This document shows positions 1-6,753 of a DNA stretch of 64,000 nucleotides, piece by piece. The notes beneath the pieces were generated by a model that searched no databases, had not been told where the DNA came from, and worked only from the letters and a program-made list of their open reading frames with translations. A program made the translations under genes and the position numbers. This DNA comes from Modestobacter marinus (lineage in GTDB: Bacteria; Actinomycetota; Actinomycetes; Mycobacteriales; Geodermatophilaceae), in the NCBI RefSeq assembly GCF_011758655.1, contig NZ_JAAMPA010000001.1, forward strand, positions 3,100,001 to 3,164,000, written 5' to 3'. How positions within the stretch are numbered: position 1 is the stretch's first letter; each line of letters begins with the position of its first letter.

Positions 1-300
1 GTCCGTGCCGGCGGCCGGTGCAGTGCTCATGCCGGCGGTCGGAGCCGGGACCGCGCCGGCGGCCGGAGCCGGGACCGTGCCGGACGTCGGGGCCAGCTCG
101 GCGGCCGAGGAGGGTGCGAGGGGCGGGAGGTCACCGGGGGCGGCCGGCCCGTCGGCCGCGGTCACCTCCGCGGTCGGCGGACCGGCGTCGGCGGTCGATG
201 CCGCACCGGCCATCCCGATGGCGGACGCAGCCAGGGCCAGCCCCAGGACAGAGCCGAGGACGCGGCCGCGGACGGCGCGGGGCGTGCTGCGTCGGGACAC
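1..300 (-). CDS. Secreted protein, N-terminal part only (cut by window edge)
   Basis: One hundred codons are visible from a GTG start at 300, preceded by GAGGAG six bases upstream. The N-terminus has several arginines (SRRSTPRAVRGR), then a hydrophobic stretch and an Ala-rich end (AGAAS), which reads as a Sec signal peptide of about 35-40 residues. What follows is a low-complexity Pro/Ala/Gly/Thr linker with repeats of the type PAPAAG/PAPTAG. No domain is visible before the window ends. Such linkers in actinobacteria usually lead to a cell-wall domain, but the function cannot be read from this fragment. The 223 bases upstream (301-523) hold no gene that I can support. Confidence 0.7.
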   Translation of the reverse strand, partial: MSRRSTPRAVRGRVLGSVLGLALAASAIGMAGAASTADAGPPTAEVTAADGPAAPGDLPPLAPSSAAELAPTSGTVPAPAAGAVPAPTAGMSTAPAAGTD

Positions 301-523
301 GGTTCTCCTCGGACGGGCGGACGGAGGGTTCGCGTGCTGGGCGGCGGACCCCTCGATCCTGTCATCGCCCAGCGCAAGGGTCGATCAACATCCGGTAACG
401 AAGTTCGCCCTGCTAAGCAGCCGCCGGGTGGCCGGCGATGTGCGACCGCAGCGCCCCGGCCGGGTGCTCGTACCGTGGGCGCGGCGCCGCGTCCGGTGGC
501 GCCGCCGTCCGCCGAGAGGACCC

Positions 524-982
524 ATGAGCACTCCGCAGCCCCTGGCCGACACCTGGTTCACCCGCGATCTCCCCGTGCTGCGGGCGATCGTGCGGCTGAT
601 CGACGAACCGCCGCACGGCAGTGCCCCCTACCTCGGGGCGGTCGTACCGGCCAGTGGCCTGCCCAAGCCGCAGGTCGTCTCGGCGGCCAACGCGCTGGTC
701 ACCGCCGGCTATGCCGAGGCGCTGACGAACCACGCCGGCGAGATCGTCCGGTTCACCGCCGTCTCGGGGGAGGCCCGCCGGCTCACCGGTCTCTGGCCCA
801 CGCCGCAGAGCGAGTGGGACCGCCTGCTGGAACAGGCCGACGCCCGGGCGGCCGGCGCGATGACCGACGTGGAGCGGGACCGCTGGCGGGCCTTCGCCGA
901 CGCCGCTGCGGCGATCGGGCCCGACGACGGAGCGCTGCTGATGTCCGCCCTGATCGGCGGCTACGTGCCCCGGGCGCGCTGA
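524..982 (+). CDS. Hypothetical protein, 152 aa
   Basis: The ATG at 524 follows GAGAGGA at 514-520, which fixes the start. A much longer reading frame extends upstream, but that part is antisense to the signal-peptide gene at 1-300 and is not supported. The middle of the protein (about residues 40-85) alternates short helices and a hairpin in the way of a winged helix, with a K/Q-rich 'recognition' part (KPQVVSAANAL). This is only a resemblance. There is no signal peptide or membrane segment. It converges on the cold-shock gene across a strong hairpin. I do not recognise the family. Confidence 0.65.
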   Translation: MSTPQPLADTWFTRDLPVLRAIVRLIDEPPHGSAPYLGAVVPASGLPKPQVVSAANALVTAGYAEALTNHAGEIVRFTAVSGEARRLTGLWPTPQSEWDRLLEQADARAAGAMTDVERDRWRAFADAAAAIGPDDGALLMSALIGGYVPRAR

Positions 983-1000
983 CCACCGGGGCCGGACGCG

Positions 1001-1038
1001 ACAGTGCCCCCGTCCGGTTTCCCGGGCGGGGGCACTGT
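1001..1038. terminator. Hairpin terminator between convergent genes
   Basis: Arms acagtgcccccg (1001-1012) and its exact complement (1027-1038) form a 12-bp perfect stem, with a further CCGG/CCGG pairing inside the loop. It lies 18 bases after the stop of the hypothetical gene and 42 bases before the stop of the cold-shock gene, so it can serve both strands. There is no U-tract. Confidence 0.8.
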
Positions 1039-1080
1039 CGGTGGTTCGAGAGGGCTGCGTTCAGCTCCTCGGTCTGGAGA

Positions 1081-1284
1081 TCAGACCGGGTTGACGTTCG
1101 CCGCCTGCGGGCCCTTCTGGCCCTGCTCGATGTCGAACGAGATGCGCTGGCCCTCATCGAGCGAGCGGTACCCGCTGGTCTGGATGGCCGAGTAGTGGAC
1201 GAAGACGTCCGGGCCGCCGCCGTCCGGGGTGGCGAAGCCAAACCCCTTCTCTGCGTTGAACCACTTCACTGTTCCTTCGGGCAT
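1081..1284 (-). CDS. Cold-shock protein (CspA family)
   Basis: This 67-residue protein is one cold-shock domain, a five-stranded OB-fold that binds single-stranded RNA and DNA and melts RNA structure. RNP1 is KGFGFA (residues 13-18) and RNP2 is VFVHY; the opening GTVKWFN is canonical for the family. The length matches stand-alone Csp proteins exactly. The start is set by AGGAG seven bases upstream. A likely -10 box (TAGGGT on the minus strand, 1352-1357) would give a leader of about 60 bases, which is normal for csp genes. Which of the CspA paralogues it is cannot be told. Confidence 0.97.
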   Translation of the reverse strand: MPEGTVKWFNAEKGFGFATPDGGGPDVFVHYSAIQTSGYRSLDEGQRISFDIEQGQKGPQAANVNPV

Positions 1285-1432
1285 TGCTCGCTCCTAGCTG
1301 AGGTCGTGCGTCGGGGTCCTGCCAATGCGCAGGGCCTTCCCGACGAGTACGACCCTAGCGGGTTCTGGCGCTGTGCGGGAGGCCAGGGGCAAGAAGATCC
1401 CCGGCGAGCTGCCCGGGCGGTGGTGCAGGAGG

Positions 1433-1873
1433 TCAGAGCAGGCGCCCGGAGGCGTCCCGGACGGCGTCCTCCGACCACGCCTGGCGGGCGTAGGCGTTGT
1501 CCGCGTAGGCGCTGCGGCCGGGGGTGTGGCCCGCCTGCGCGGATCGGGCAGCAGCGGGTGGGACGGCGGCGGGCAGGGCGCGCGGTTCGGGCCGCCACGC
1601 CTGCACGGTGAGCGACTCCGGGGACGTCCAGGCGTCGAGGGCCAGCCGGGCGCGTTCCAGCGCGACCGCCCGCAGGTGGCGGCGCCAGCGGTGCCCGGCG
1701 ACGTCGATCCCGACCAGCACGGCGACGAGGACGGCGACGGTGAGGAAGGCGTTGGTCAGCGCGGTGGCCACGTCCAGCGGCGTGATCTCGGGCCAGCTCA
1801 CCTGCTCCAGCTGGTACCCGACGACCTCGATGACGACGTACAGCACGCCGTACACCAGGACCGCGACCCGCAT
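1433..1873 (-). CDS. Hypothetical membrane protein, 146 aa
   Basis: Two hydrophobic segments, about residues 3-20 and 38-57, predict two transmembrane helices near the N-terminus. They are followed by an Arg-rich juxtamembrane stretch and an Ala/Arg-rich soluble tail. The ATG at 1873 has GGAGGAG eight bases upstream. No catalytic motif or known domain can be seen. Its neighbour upstream on the same strand is another small membrane protein, separated by a hairpin at 1961-1980, so it is probably transcribed on its own. Confidence 0.6.
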   Translation of the reverse strand: MRVAVLVYGVLYVVIEVVGYQLEQVSWPEITPLDVATALTNAFLTVAVLVAVLVGIDVAGHRWRRHLRAVALERARLALDAWTSPESLTVQAWRPEPRALPAAVPPAAARSAQAGHTPGRSAYADNAYARQAWSEDAVRDASGRLL

Positions 1874-1960
1874 GACCTCTGCTCCTCCGCCTGTCTGACC
1901 GTGGGACCGAACGGTTCCTCAACGACAGGAAGCGCCCCGTGCGACAGCGCTGTCTGACTC

Positions 1961-1980
1961 CCTCACCCCTGCGGGTGAGG
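1961..1980 (-). terminator. Short hairpin after the small membrane gene
   Basis: The sequence cctcaccc-ctgc-gggtgagg forms an 8-bp perfect stem with a 4-base loop, about 60 bases past the stop at 2042. It is a probable terminator for minus-strand transcription coming from 2839. Confidence 0.55.
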
Positions 1981-2041
1981 AGCCGTCGTCGCCCCACCGT
2001 GGCCCGACCGGCCGGGGGCCGCCGCCGTCGCCTGCGGCCCG

Positions 2042-2272
2042 TCAGTGCGACGGCGGCCGGTCGTCGTCCTGGCGGTCCTCCTCGCGGCCGGCCTCGGTCT
2101 GCTCCGCCCGGCGCTGCGCCCGCAGGGCGTCCTGCTCGCGCCGGCGGCGGATCTCCCGACGGGCCAGGTAGGCGGCCAGCAGGACGGGCCAGACGAACTG
2201 GGCCTTGTCGGCGATCCATCGGACCCAGGCGGGGGCCTGCCAGTCCGGCAGGTCCACGTCGGGCAGGTCCAC
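2042..2272 (-). CDS. C-terminal half of a split two-helix membrane protein, 76 aa
   Basis: It is readable from a GTG at 2272, but the open frame continues upstream without a break to a TAG at 2339-2341, and that TAG is the stop of the gene before it. The two are in the same frame. This piece starts in a Pro/Asp/Trp repeat (DLPSIPWPDV), then has one hydrophobic helix (VWPVLLAAYLA) and an Arg/Glu-rich, probably coiled C-terminus. No ribosome binding site is seen before the GTG. The likeliest reading is that it is the distal part of the protein at 2339-2839, cut off by an amber codon; independent translation by reinitiation is possible. Function unknown. Confidence 0.45.
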   Translation of the reverse strand: MDLPDVDLPDWQAPAWVRWIADKAQFVWPVLLAAYLARREIRRRREQDALRAQRRAEQTEAGREEDRQDDDRPPSH

Positions 2273-2329
2273 GTCCGGCCACGGGATCGACGGCAGGTCG
2301 ACGTCCGGCCACGGGATCGACGGCAGGTC
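2270..2329. repeat. Two tandem 30-bp units encoding a DLPSIPWPDV linker
   Basis: Units 2270-2299 and 2300-2329 differ at one base. Thirty bases is ten codons, so the repeat keeps frame on the minus strand and encodes DLPSIPWPDV twice. A shorter PDVDLPDW variant continues the pattern. It lies between the amber codon at 2339 and the last membrane helix. Confidence 0.85.
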
Positions 2330-2338
2330 CCAGTCGGG

Positions 2339-2839
2339 CTAGGGGAGTGCCACGGTCAGTCGGACGGCGAGCAGCCCGAGCAGCAGCGGCAGGACCACCT
2401 TCGCCACGCCGCCGGCCACGGCAAGCACCGCGTACCGGCGCGGGTGCTGACGGATCCGTTCCTCCCGCAGCGCGGCCGGGGACCCGGTCTCCGGTTCCAG
2501 GTCGATCCCGCCGGTGCCGAGCGCCGCACGCACGGCGGCGCCGCCTGCGGGCGGGTACCAGGTGGCCCGCTTCGGCTTCCCGAGGGCGGTGAACTGCACC
2601 GTGACCGAGCCGACGTCCGGCTCCACGGCGGCCGGCTGGTCGTCCGGGCGGACGTCGTCCTCGCCCTTGAGCCGGTCGCCCGGCTCGAGCCGCACGGTGT
2701 CCTCGCTGGACTTCGTGGCGGCCACCAGCTGCCCGTCGACGCACCACCGGACCGTCCGCGAGACGGAGCCGGTCGTCTCCACCCGGTGCCGGCGCCCCTC
2801 CGCCACCAGGTCCCACACCTGCGGCGGGTCGTCGGACAC
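2339..2839 (-). CDS. Hypothetical membrane-anchored protein, 166 aa, ends at an in-frame amber
   Basis: The GTG start at 2839 lies six bases after a TAGCGT -10 box (minus strand, 2846-2851), so a leaderless transcript is likely. Residues 1-110 look like a soluble beta-rich domain (ETTGSVSRTVRWCVDGQLVA), followed by a basic stretch (REERIRQHPRRYAV) and a hydrophobic helix (KVVLPLLLGLLAV). It stops with VALP-TAG, and the same frame then stays open for 98 more codons with a periodic linker and a second helix. A one-protein architecture (soluble domain, helix, rigid linker, helix, basic tail) seems natural, so the TAG is either a nonsense mutation, a sequencing error or a readthrough site. I do not recognise the family. 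Confidence 0.6.
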   Translation of the reverse strand: MSDDPPQVWDLVAEGRRHRVETTGSVSRTVRWCVDGQLVAATKSSEDTVRLEPGDRLKGEDDVRPDDQPAAVEPDVGSVTVQFTALGKPKRATWYPPAGGAAVRAALGTGGIDLEPETGSPAALREERIRQHPRRYAVLAVAGGVAKVVLPLLLGLLAVRLTVALP

Positions 2840-2895
2840 GCTGCGACGCTAGACCGACGGCGCCTGCCCGAGGAGCCACGGGCGCATCGGTCGGC

Positions 2896-2931
2896 GCGGG
2901 TGCCCCGCACCGGGCGGTGCGGGGCACCCGC
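2896..2931 (-). terminator. Terminator of the sulfatase gene
   Basis: The arms gcgggtgccccgcacc (2896-2911) and its exact complement (2916-2931) make a 16-bp perfect stem with a GGGC loop. It sits two bases beyond the sulfatase stop codon on the minus strand. No U-tract is present. Confidence 0.85.
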
Positions 2932-2933
2932 GG

Positions 2934-4448
2934 TCACGCGTAGCGGACTGCGCCCGGCGGGTAGTCGAGGAGACCCTCCTCGATGCGGTTCCATGCATCG
3001 CGTAGCGCCACCAGTTCAGCGGGCTGCTTCTGGGAGAGGTCGGCCTCCTCGCGCTCGTCCGCCGACAGGTCGAACAGCCTCTCCTCCACCACGTTGCGGT
3101 CGACGTCGAAGGTGACCCAGTACTTCCACTTCCCCCGCCGTAGCGCGCCCTGGTCGACGACCCGCCAGAACAGGTCGCCCTCCGGGAGTCGCCCAGAGCC
3201 CCAGAGGTGCTCACTCAGGTCGCGGCCGTCCATCGGGTACTCCGGGTGCGGGTCCACGCCCGCGGCGGCGAGCAGGGTGCGGGTCCAGTCCATGGAGACG
3301 ACAGGGAGATCGGAGACCTGCCCGCCCCGCACGACCGCCGGCCACCGCATGATCGTGGGCACGCGGATGCCGCCTTCCAGGACGTCCTGCTTGGCGCCCC
3401 GCAGTGGCCACTGGTAGGAGAACCGCTCTCCGCCGTTGTCGCTCTTGAAGACCACGATCGTGTTGCGCTCCTGCTCGCTGGTGCGCAGCGCCTTGAGCAC
3501 GGTGCCGATGGAGGCGTCCAGGTCCTGGACCATCTCCACGTACTTCGCCACGGAGCCACCGTCCGTGTGGAAGAGCACCCGGGGCTCCCCGGACTTGGCC
3601 CGCGCCGTGAGCTCGTCACTGAGGGCTTGGTCGCCGGGGCCCTCCCAGGGCCAGTGCGGAGTGGTGTAGTTCAGGTTCAGCAGCCACGGCTTGTCGTGCG
3701 GTCGCTCGATGTAGTCGACGGTGCGCTCCGTGAGGATGTCCGTGTAGTAGCGGAGGTCCTGGTACGGCACGTCGTCCTCGTACAGGTCGTACTTCCCGCT
3801 GTTGGTGACCTTCGAGAAGTAGTCCACGCCGCCGCTCAGGTTGCCCAGCCACTCGTCCCACCCGGACTTCAGCGGGCTGAACCAGGGCAGTTCGCCGCAG
3901 TGCCACTTGCCGTACATCGCGGTCGCGTACCCGGCGTCCCGGAGCAGGGACGCCAAGGTGGGGTGTTCGGGGGGCAGGCCCGCAGACTCGGAGGGTGGTC
4001 CGCTGATCGGCTCGGCCAACCCGCCGACCAGGCGACCCGGGTACCGCCCGGTGTACGTGCCGATCCGCGTCGGGGAACACGTGGAGGACCCCGCGTACCC
4101 GTCGGTGAAGCGGACGCCCCTGGCGGCCAGCCGGTCGAGGTTGGGCGTGCAGATGTGGGGGGCCCCGTAGCTGGACAGGTCGGCCCATCCCATGTCGTCC
4201 GCCATGATGAACAGGATGTTGGGACGCTGCCCCCCGTCCGGCCGCCCGGCGGCCCGGAAGGGCTGCTCGGCCGCGGCAGGCCCCGCCGTCACGGCCACCG
4301 TGGCGGCGGCCGTTGCACCGACCAGGCCCACGAAGGACCGGCGGGACACCCCGCCGGACGCCCGGGCGTCCGAGTCCCGAGCTGCGTGGCGGGTGCGGCG
4401 GCCCGTGCTCTCGGCGCCGCTGGAGGACTCGTTCGGGGTGGTGCTCAT
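2934..4448 (-). CDS. Tat-exported sulfatase (arylsulfatase-like)
   Basis: A type I sulfatase of 504 aa that hydrolyses sulfate esters outside the membrane. The N-terminus carries a twin-arginine signal (SRRSFVG, residues 35-41) followed by a hydrophobic Ala-rich segment and AAAE, so it is exported folded. The alkaline-phosphatase-like core begins with RPNILFIMADDMG (metal-binding Asp84-Asp85). The CxPxR maturation motif is CSPTR with Cys124, the residue that a formylglycine-generating enzyme must oxidise. KWH (181-183) and a later DNGG add to the active site. The start has AGAGGTG upstream. It is divergent from the PaaX-like gene. The substrate cannot be told. Confidence 0.93.
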   Translation of the reverse strand: MSTTPNESSSGAESTGRRTRHAARDSDARASGGVSRRSFVGLVGATAAATVAVTAGPAAAEQPFRAAGRPDGGQRPNILFIMADDMGWADLSSYGAPHICTPNLDRLAARGVRFTDGYAGSSTCSPTRIGTYTGRYPGRLVGGLAEPISGPPSESAGLPPEHPTLASLLRDAGYATAMYGKWHCGELPWFSPLKSGWDEWLGNLSGGVDYFSKVTNSGKYDLYEDDVPYQDLRYYTDILTERTVDYIERPHDKPWLLNLNYTTPHWPWEGPGDQALSDELTARAKSGEPRVLFHTDGGSVAKYVEMVQDLDASIGTVLKALRTSEQERNTIVVFKSDNGGERFSYQWPLRGAKQDVLEGGIRVPTIMRWPAVVRGGQVSDLPVVSMDWTRTLLAAAGVDPHPEYPMDGRDLSEHLWGSGRLPEGDLFWRVVDQGALRRGKWKYWVTFDVDRNVVEERLFDLSADEREEADLSQKQPAELVALRDAWNRIEEGLLDYPPGAVRYA

Positions 4449-4523
4449 CGGTCATCACCTCTGTCGGTAGGGATCGGCGCAGGCCGAGGACGGGGTCCGG
4501 TCAAGGGAGCGTGTCGTCGCCGA

Positions 4524-4544
4524 CGCGGGACGGTGTGTCCCGCG
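4524..4544. other. Perfect hairpin in the sulfatase/regulator divergent region
   Basis: The arms cgcgggac and gtcccgcg flank a 5-base loop. It lies between the two divergent genes, about 80 bases upstream of the sulfatase start, so an operator or leader structure is as likely as anything else. The rest of 4449-4674 holds no gene; AT-richer sequence around 4618-4672 is where promoters would be expected. Confidence 0.4.
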
Positions 4545-4674
4545 GCCTGGCCGGTGCCCTGCGCACGGCCGGCTGAGTGCAGTCGCCGAGGTCACGTGTC
4601 AGGTGATCGGCGTCACACGAAAGGTAGAGCTTGTAGAGACGGTCGTCAACCGTGTGTCGAATGATGGTTTCTTG

Positions 4675-5592
4675 GTGAGCACCAGTGAGGGGACGGGCGT
4701 CGTGGGTGTCGATGAGCTGGCAGGACATGGCGAGAGGGACGCCCGGCGGGTGGGTCCCGGCGGTGACGTCACTGCGGAGGGCCCGTCGGGCGTCCACCGT
4801 CCGCAAGCGCTGCTCTTCGCCTTCTTCGGGGGAGTGGTGCACGGCCGCGACCTGCCACCCATCCCCACCGTGGTGTTCCTGCGGCTGCTGAGCGGTCTGG
4901 GGGTGGCCGAGGCAGCTGCACGCGCCACGCTGGCGCGGATGGTCGACCGGGGGCTGCTGGAACGCACGCAAGCCGGCCGGACGGCGTACTACCGGCTCAC
5001 GCGTGACGCAGCCGCCCTGGTCCGGAGGGCCGACGAGCGGGTCTCAGCTCCAGCGCCGTTCGACCATCCGGACGGCGAGTGGACGTTGCTGACGTACTCC
5101 ATCCCGGAGAGCCGACGTGACCTGCGACAGCGGGTGCGGTCCACCTTGTCGTGGGCCGGCTTCGGTGGGCTGCGGGACGGCGTGTGGATCGCACCCGGCA
5201 CGGTCGACGTCGCCGCCGTCCTGGCCGGGGCCGGGCTCGACGAGGTGGCGGAGCTGGCGGAGTGGTTCGCCGCCTCGCCCATGTCGGGCGTTCGGGTGGC
5301 CGACGTCATCCGCCGTGCCTGGCCGGTCGACCAGATCCGCGAGCGACACGAGGAGTTCATCCGGTCCTGGGCGGCCCGCCCGAACGGTCCGGACCCGCTC
5401 GTGCAGATCACGTGTCTGGGGGCGGACTGGCTCCGGGTCCTGCGCGCTGATCCCGGCCTGCCCGTCCGCCACCTGGGAGCCGACTGGCCCTCGGCCCAGA
5501 GCGCCGCCGTCTACCGGGGCTGTTACGAGGCCCTCCTGCCGGCCGCTGAGCGGGCACTCGACGTGGCGCTCGGCGACATCGCGGGGGGATGA
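4675..5592 (+). CDS. PaaX-family transcriptional regulator
   Basis: The family acts as GntR-like repressors of catabolic genes; PaaX itself responds to phenylacetyl-CoA. Here the N-terminal winged helix runs from RPQALLFAFFGG to GRTAYYRLT, followed by the PaaX C-terminal domains ending in the typical Tyr/Ala-rich helix. The start is uncertain: the frame opens at a GTG at 4603, with other GTGs at 4675 and 4750, and no clear ribosome site decides. 4675 gives 305 residues, while 4750 would remove a poorly conserved-looking lead and still keep the HTH. There are no paa genes nearby. Its divergent position suggests that it controls the sulfatase. Confidence 0.85.
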   Translation: MSTSEGTGVVGVDELAGHGERDARRVGPGGDVTAEGPSGVHRPQALLFAFFGGVVHGRDLPPIPTVVFLRLLSGLGVAEAAARATLARMVDRGLLERTQAGRTAYYRLTRDAAALVRRADERVSAPAPFDHPDGEWTLLTYSIPESRRDLRQRVRSTLSWAGFGGLRDGVWIAPGTVDVAAVLAGAGLDEVAELAEWFAASPMSGVRVADVIRRAWPVDQIRERHEEFIRSWAARPNGPDPLVQITCLGADWLRVLRADPGLPVRHLGADWPSAQSAAVYRGCYEALLPAAERALDVALGDIAGG

Positions 5593-5629
5593 CCCGGCAG
5601 GGCTCGCGCACCGGGAGGTGCGTCACTGG

Positions 5630-6697
5630 TCAGGCCGGGTCGGCCGCCTGCTTCTTCGCGCGGCTGGGCTGCACCCGCATCGGCTCGCCGGGCATCTTCG
5701 GGTAGTCCGGCGGATAGGGCATCTCGCCCAGCCCGAGGTCGCGCTCCTGCCGGTCGGCCAGCTCGACCAGGGGCGTGAGGTCGAAGGCGTGGTCGGCCAG
5801 GCCGGCGTGCTTGTCGCCGACGGCGGCGAAGCGGGCCGGCATGGTGCGGACGTCGAAGTCGAACGGCGACACGTCGGGCAGCTCGTCCCAGTCGACGGGG
5901 GCGCTCACCGGCGCGTGCGGCTTGGCCCGGATCGAGTAGGCGCTGGCGATCGTGCGGTCCCGGGCCATCTGGTTGTAGTCGATGAAGATCTTCTCGCCGC
6001 GCTCCTCCTTCCACCAGTTCATCGTGACCCGGTCGGGGATGCGCCGTTCCAGCTCGCGACCGAACGTGATCACCGCCCGGCGCACCTCGGGGAAGGTCCA
6101 GCGCGGCTGGATCGGCACGTAGACGTGCACGCCCCGGCCGCCGGAGGTCTTCGGCCAGCCCTCCATGCCGAACTCGTGCAGCAGCTCACGCACGTGCGGG
6201 GCCACCCAGACCGCGTCCGAGAAGTCGGTGCCCGGCTGCGGGTCGAGGTCGATCCGGATCTGGTCGGGGGACTCGACGTCGCCCTTGGACACCGGCCACG
6301 GGTGGAAGGTCAGCGTCCCGAGGTTGGCGCACCACGCGACGACGGCGACGGAGTCCGGGGCGATCTCGTCCGCGGTCCGCCCGCTGGGGAAGGTGATGTG
6401 CGCCGTCGGCACCCACGCGGGGGCGTTCTTCGGCACCCGCTTCTGGTAGAACGCGTCGCCGGTGTTGTCGACCCGGGTGGAGAGCCGGGCCCCCTCGAAC
6501 ACCCCACCGGGCCAGCGCTCCAGCGTCGTCGGCCGGTCCCGGAGGGCGAAGAGGATGCCCTCACCGACGGCGACGAAGTACTCGACGACGTCGATCTTGC
6601 GGACGCCGAGGTCGCCGAAGTACGGCTTCTCCGGGTTGCTCACCCGCACCTCGTGGCCGTCGAGCTCCAGGACGACGGCGTCCTTGCTGCTGGCCAT
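5630..6697 (-). CDS. Stand-alone LigD-type polymerase/primase domain
   Basis: Homologous to the polymerase domain of bacterial LigD, an archaeo-eukaryotic-primase-fold enzyme that fills ends with ribonucleotides during non-homologous end joining. Metal-binding RIDLDP gives Asp150 and Asp152, the phosphate-contact loop KTSGGRGVH covers 183-191, and FIDYNQ (238-243) supplies the third acidic residue. At 355 aa it has a short Pro/Lys/Ala tail, but no ligase or nuclease domain, so it is a single-domain version. A GGAG box lies four bases before the ATG. A LigC-type ligase is one gene away, but I see no ku gene in this window. Confidence 0.93.
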   Translation of the reverse strand: MASSKDAVVLELDGHEVRVSNPEKPYFGDLGVRKIDVVEYFVAVGEGILFALRDRPTTLERWPGGVFEGARLSTRVDNTGDAFYQKRVPKNAPAWVPTAHITFPSGRTADEIAPDSVAVVAWCANLGTLTFHPWPVSKGDVESPDQIRIDLDPQPGTDFSDAVWVAPHVRELLHEFGMEGWPKTSGGRGVHVYVPIQPRWTFPEVRRAVITFGRELERRIPDRVTMNWWKEERGEKIFIDYNQMARDRTIASAYSIRAKPHAPVSAPVDWDELPDVSPFDFDVRTMPARFAAVGDKHAGLADHAFDLTPLVELADRQERDLGLGEMPYPPDYPKMPGEPMRVQPSRAKKQAADPA

Positions 6698-6753
6698 GGG
6701 GCTCCGTTCGGGTCAGGCAGGACCGGGTACGGGGACGATCCTGCCGGAGCCGG

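Noticed and set aside
5-523. Long plus-strand frame leading into the gene at 524
   Set aside because: It is antisense to a clear signal-peptide gene (GTG at 300 with a Shine-Dalgarno) and reads as Ala/Pro/Gly low complexity. The ATG at 524 has its own ribosome site.
301-523. c-di-AMP riboswitch in front of the secreted protein at the left edge
   Set aside because: The leader lacks the GGGGGACCCA, GGGTGAA and CCGACAGCT landmarks seen at 17.8 kb.
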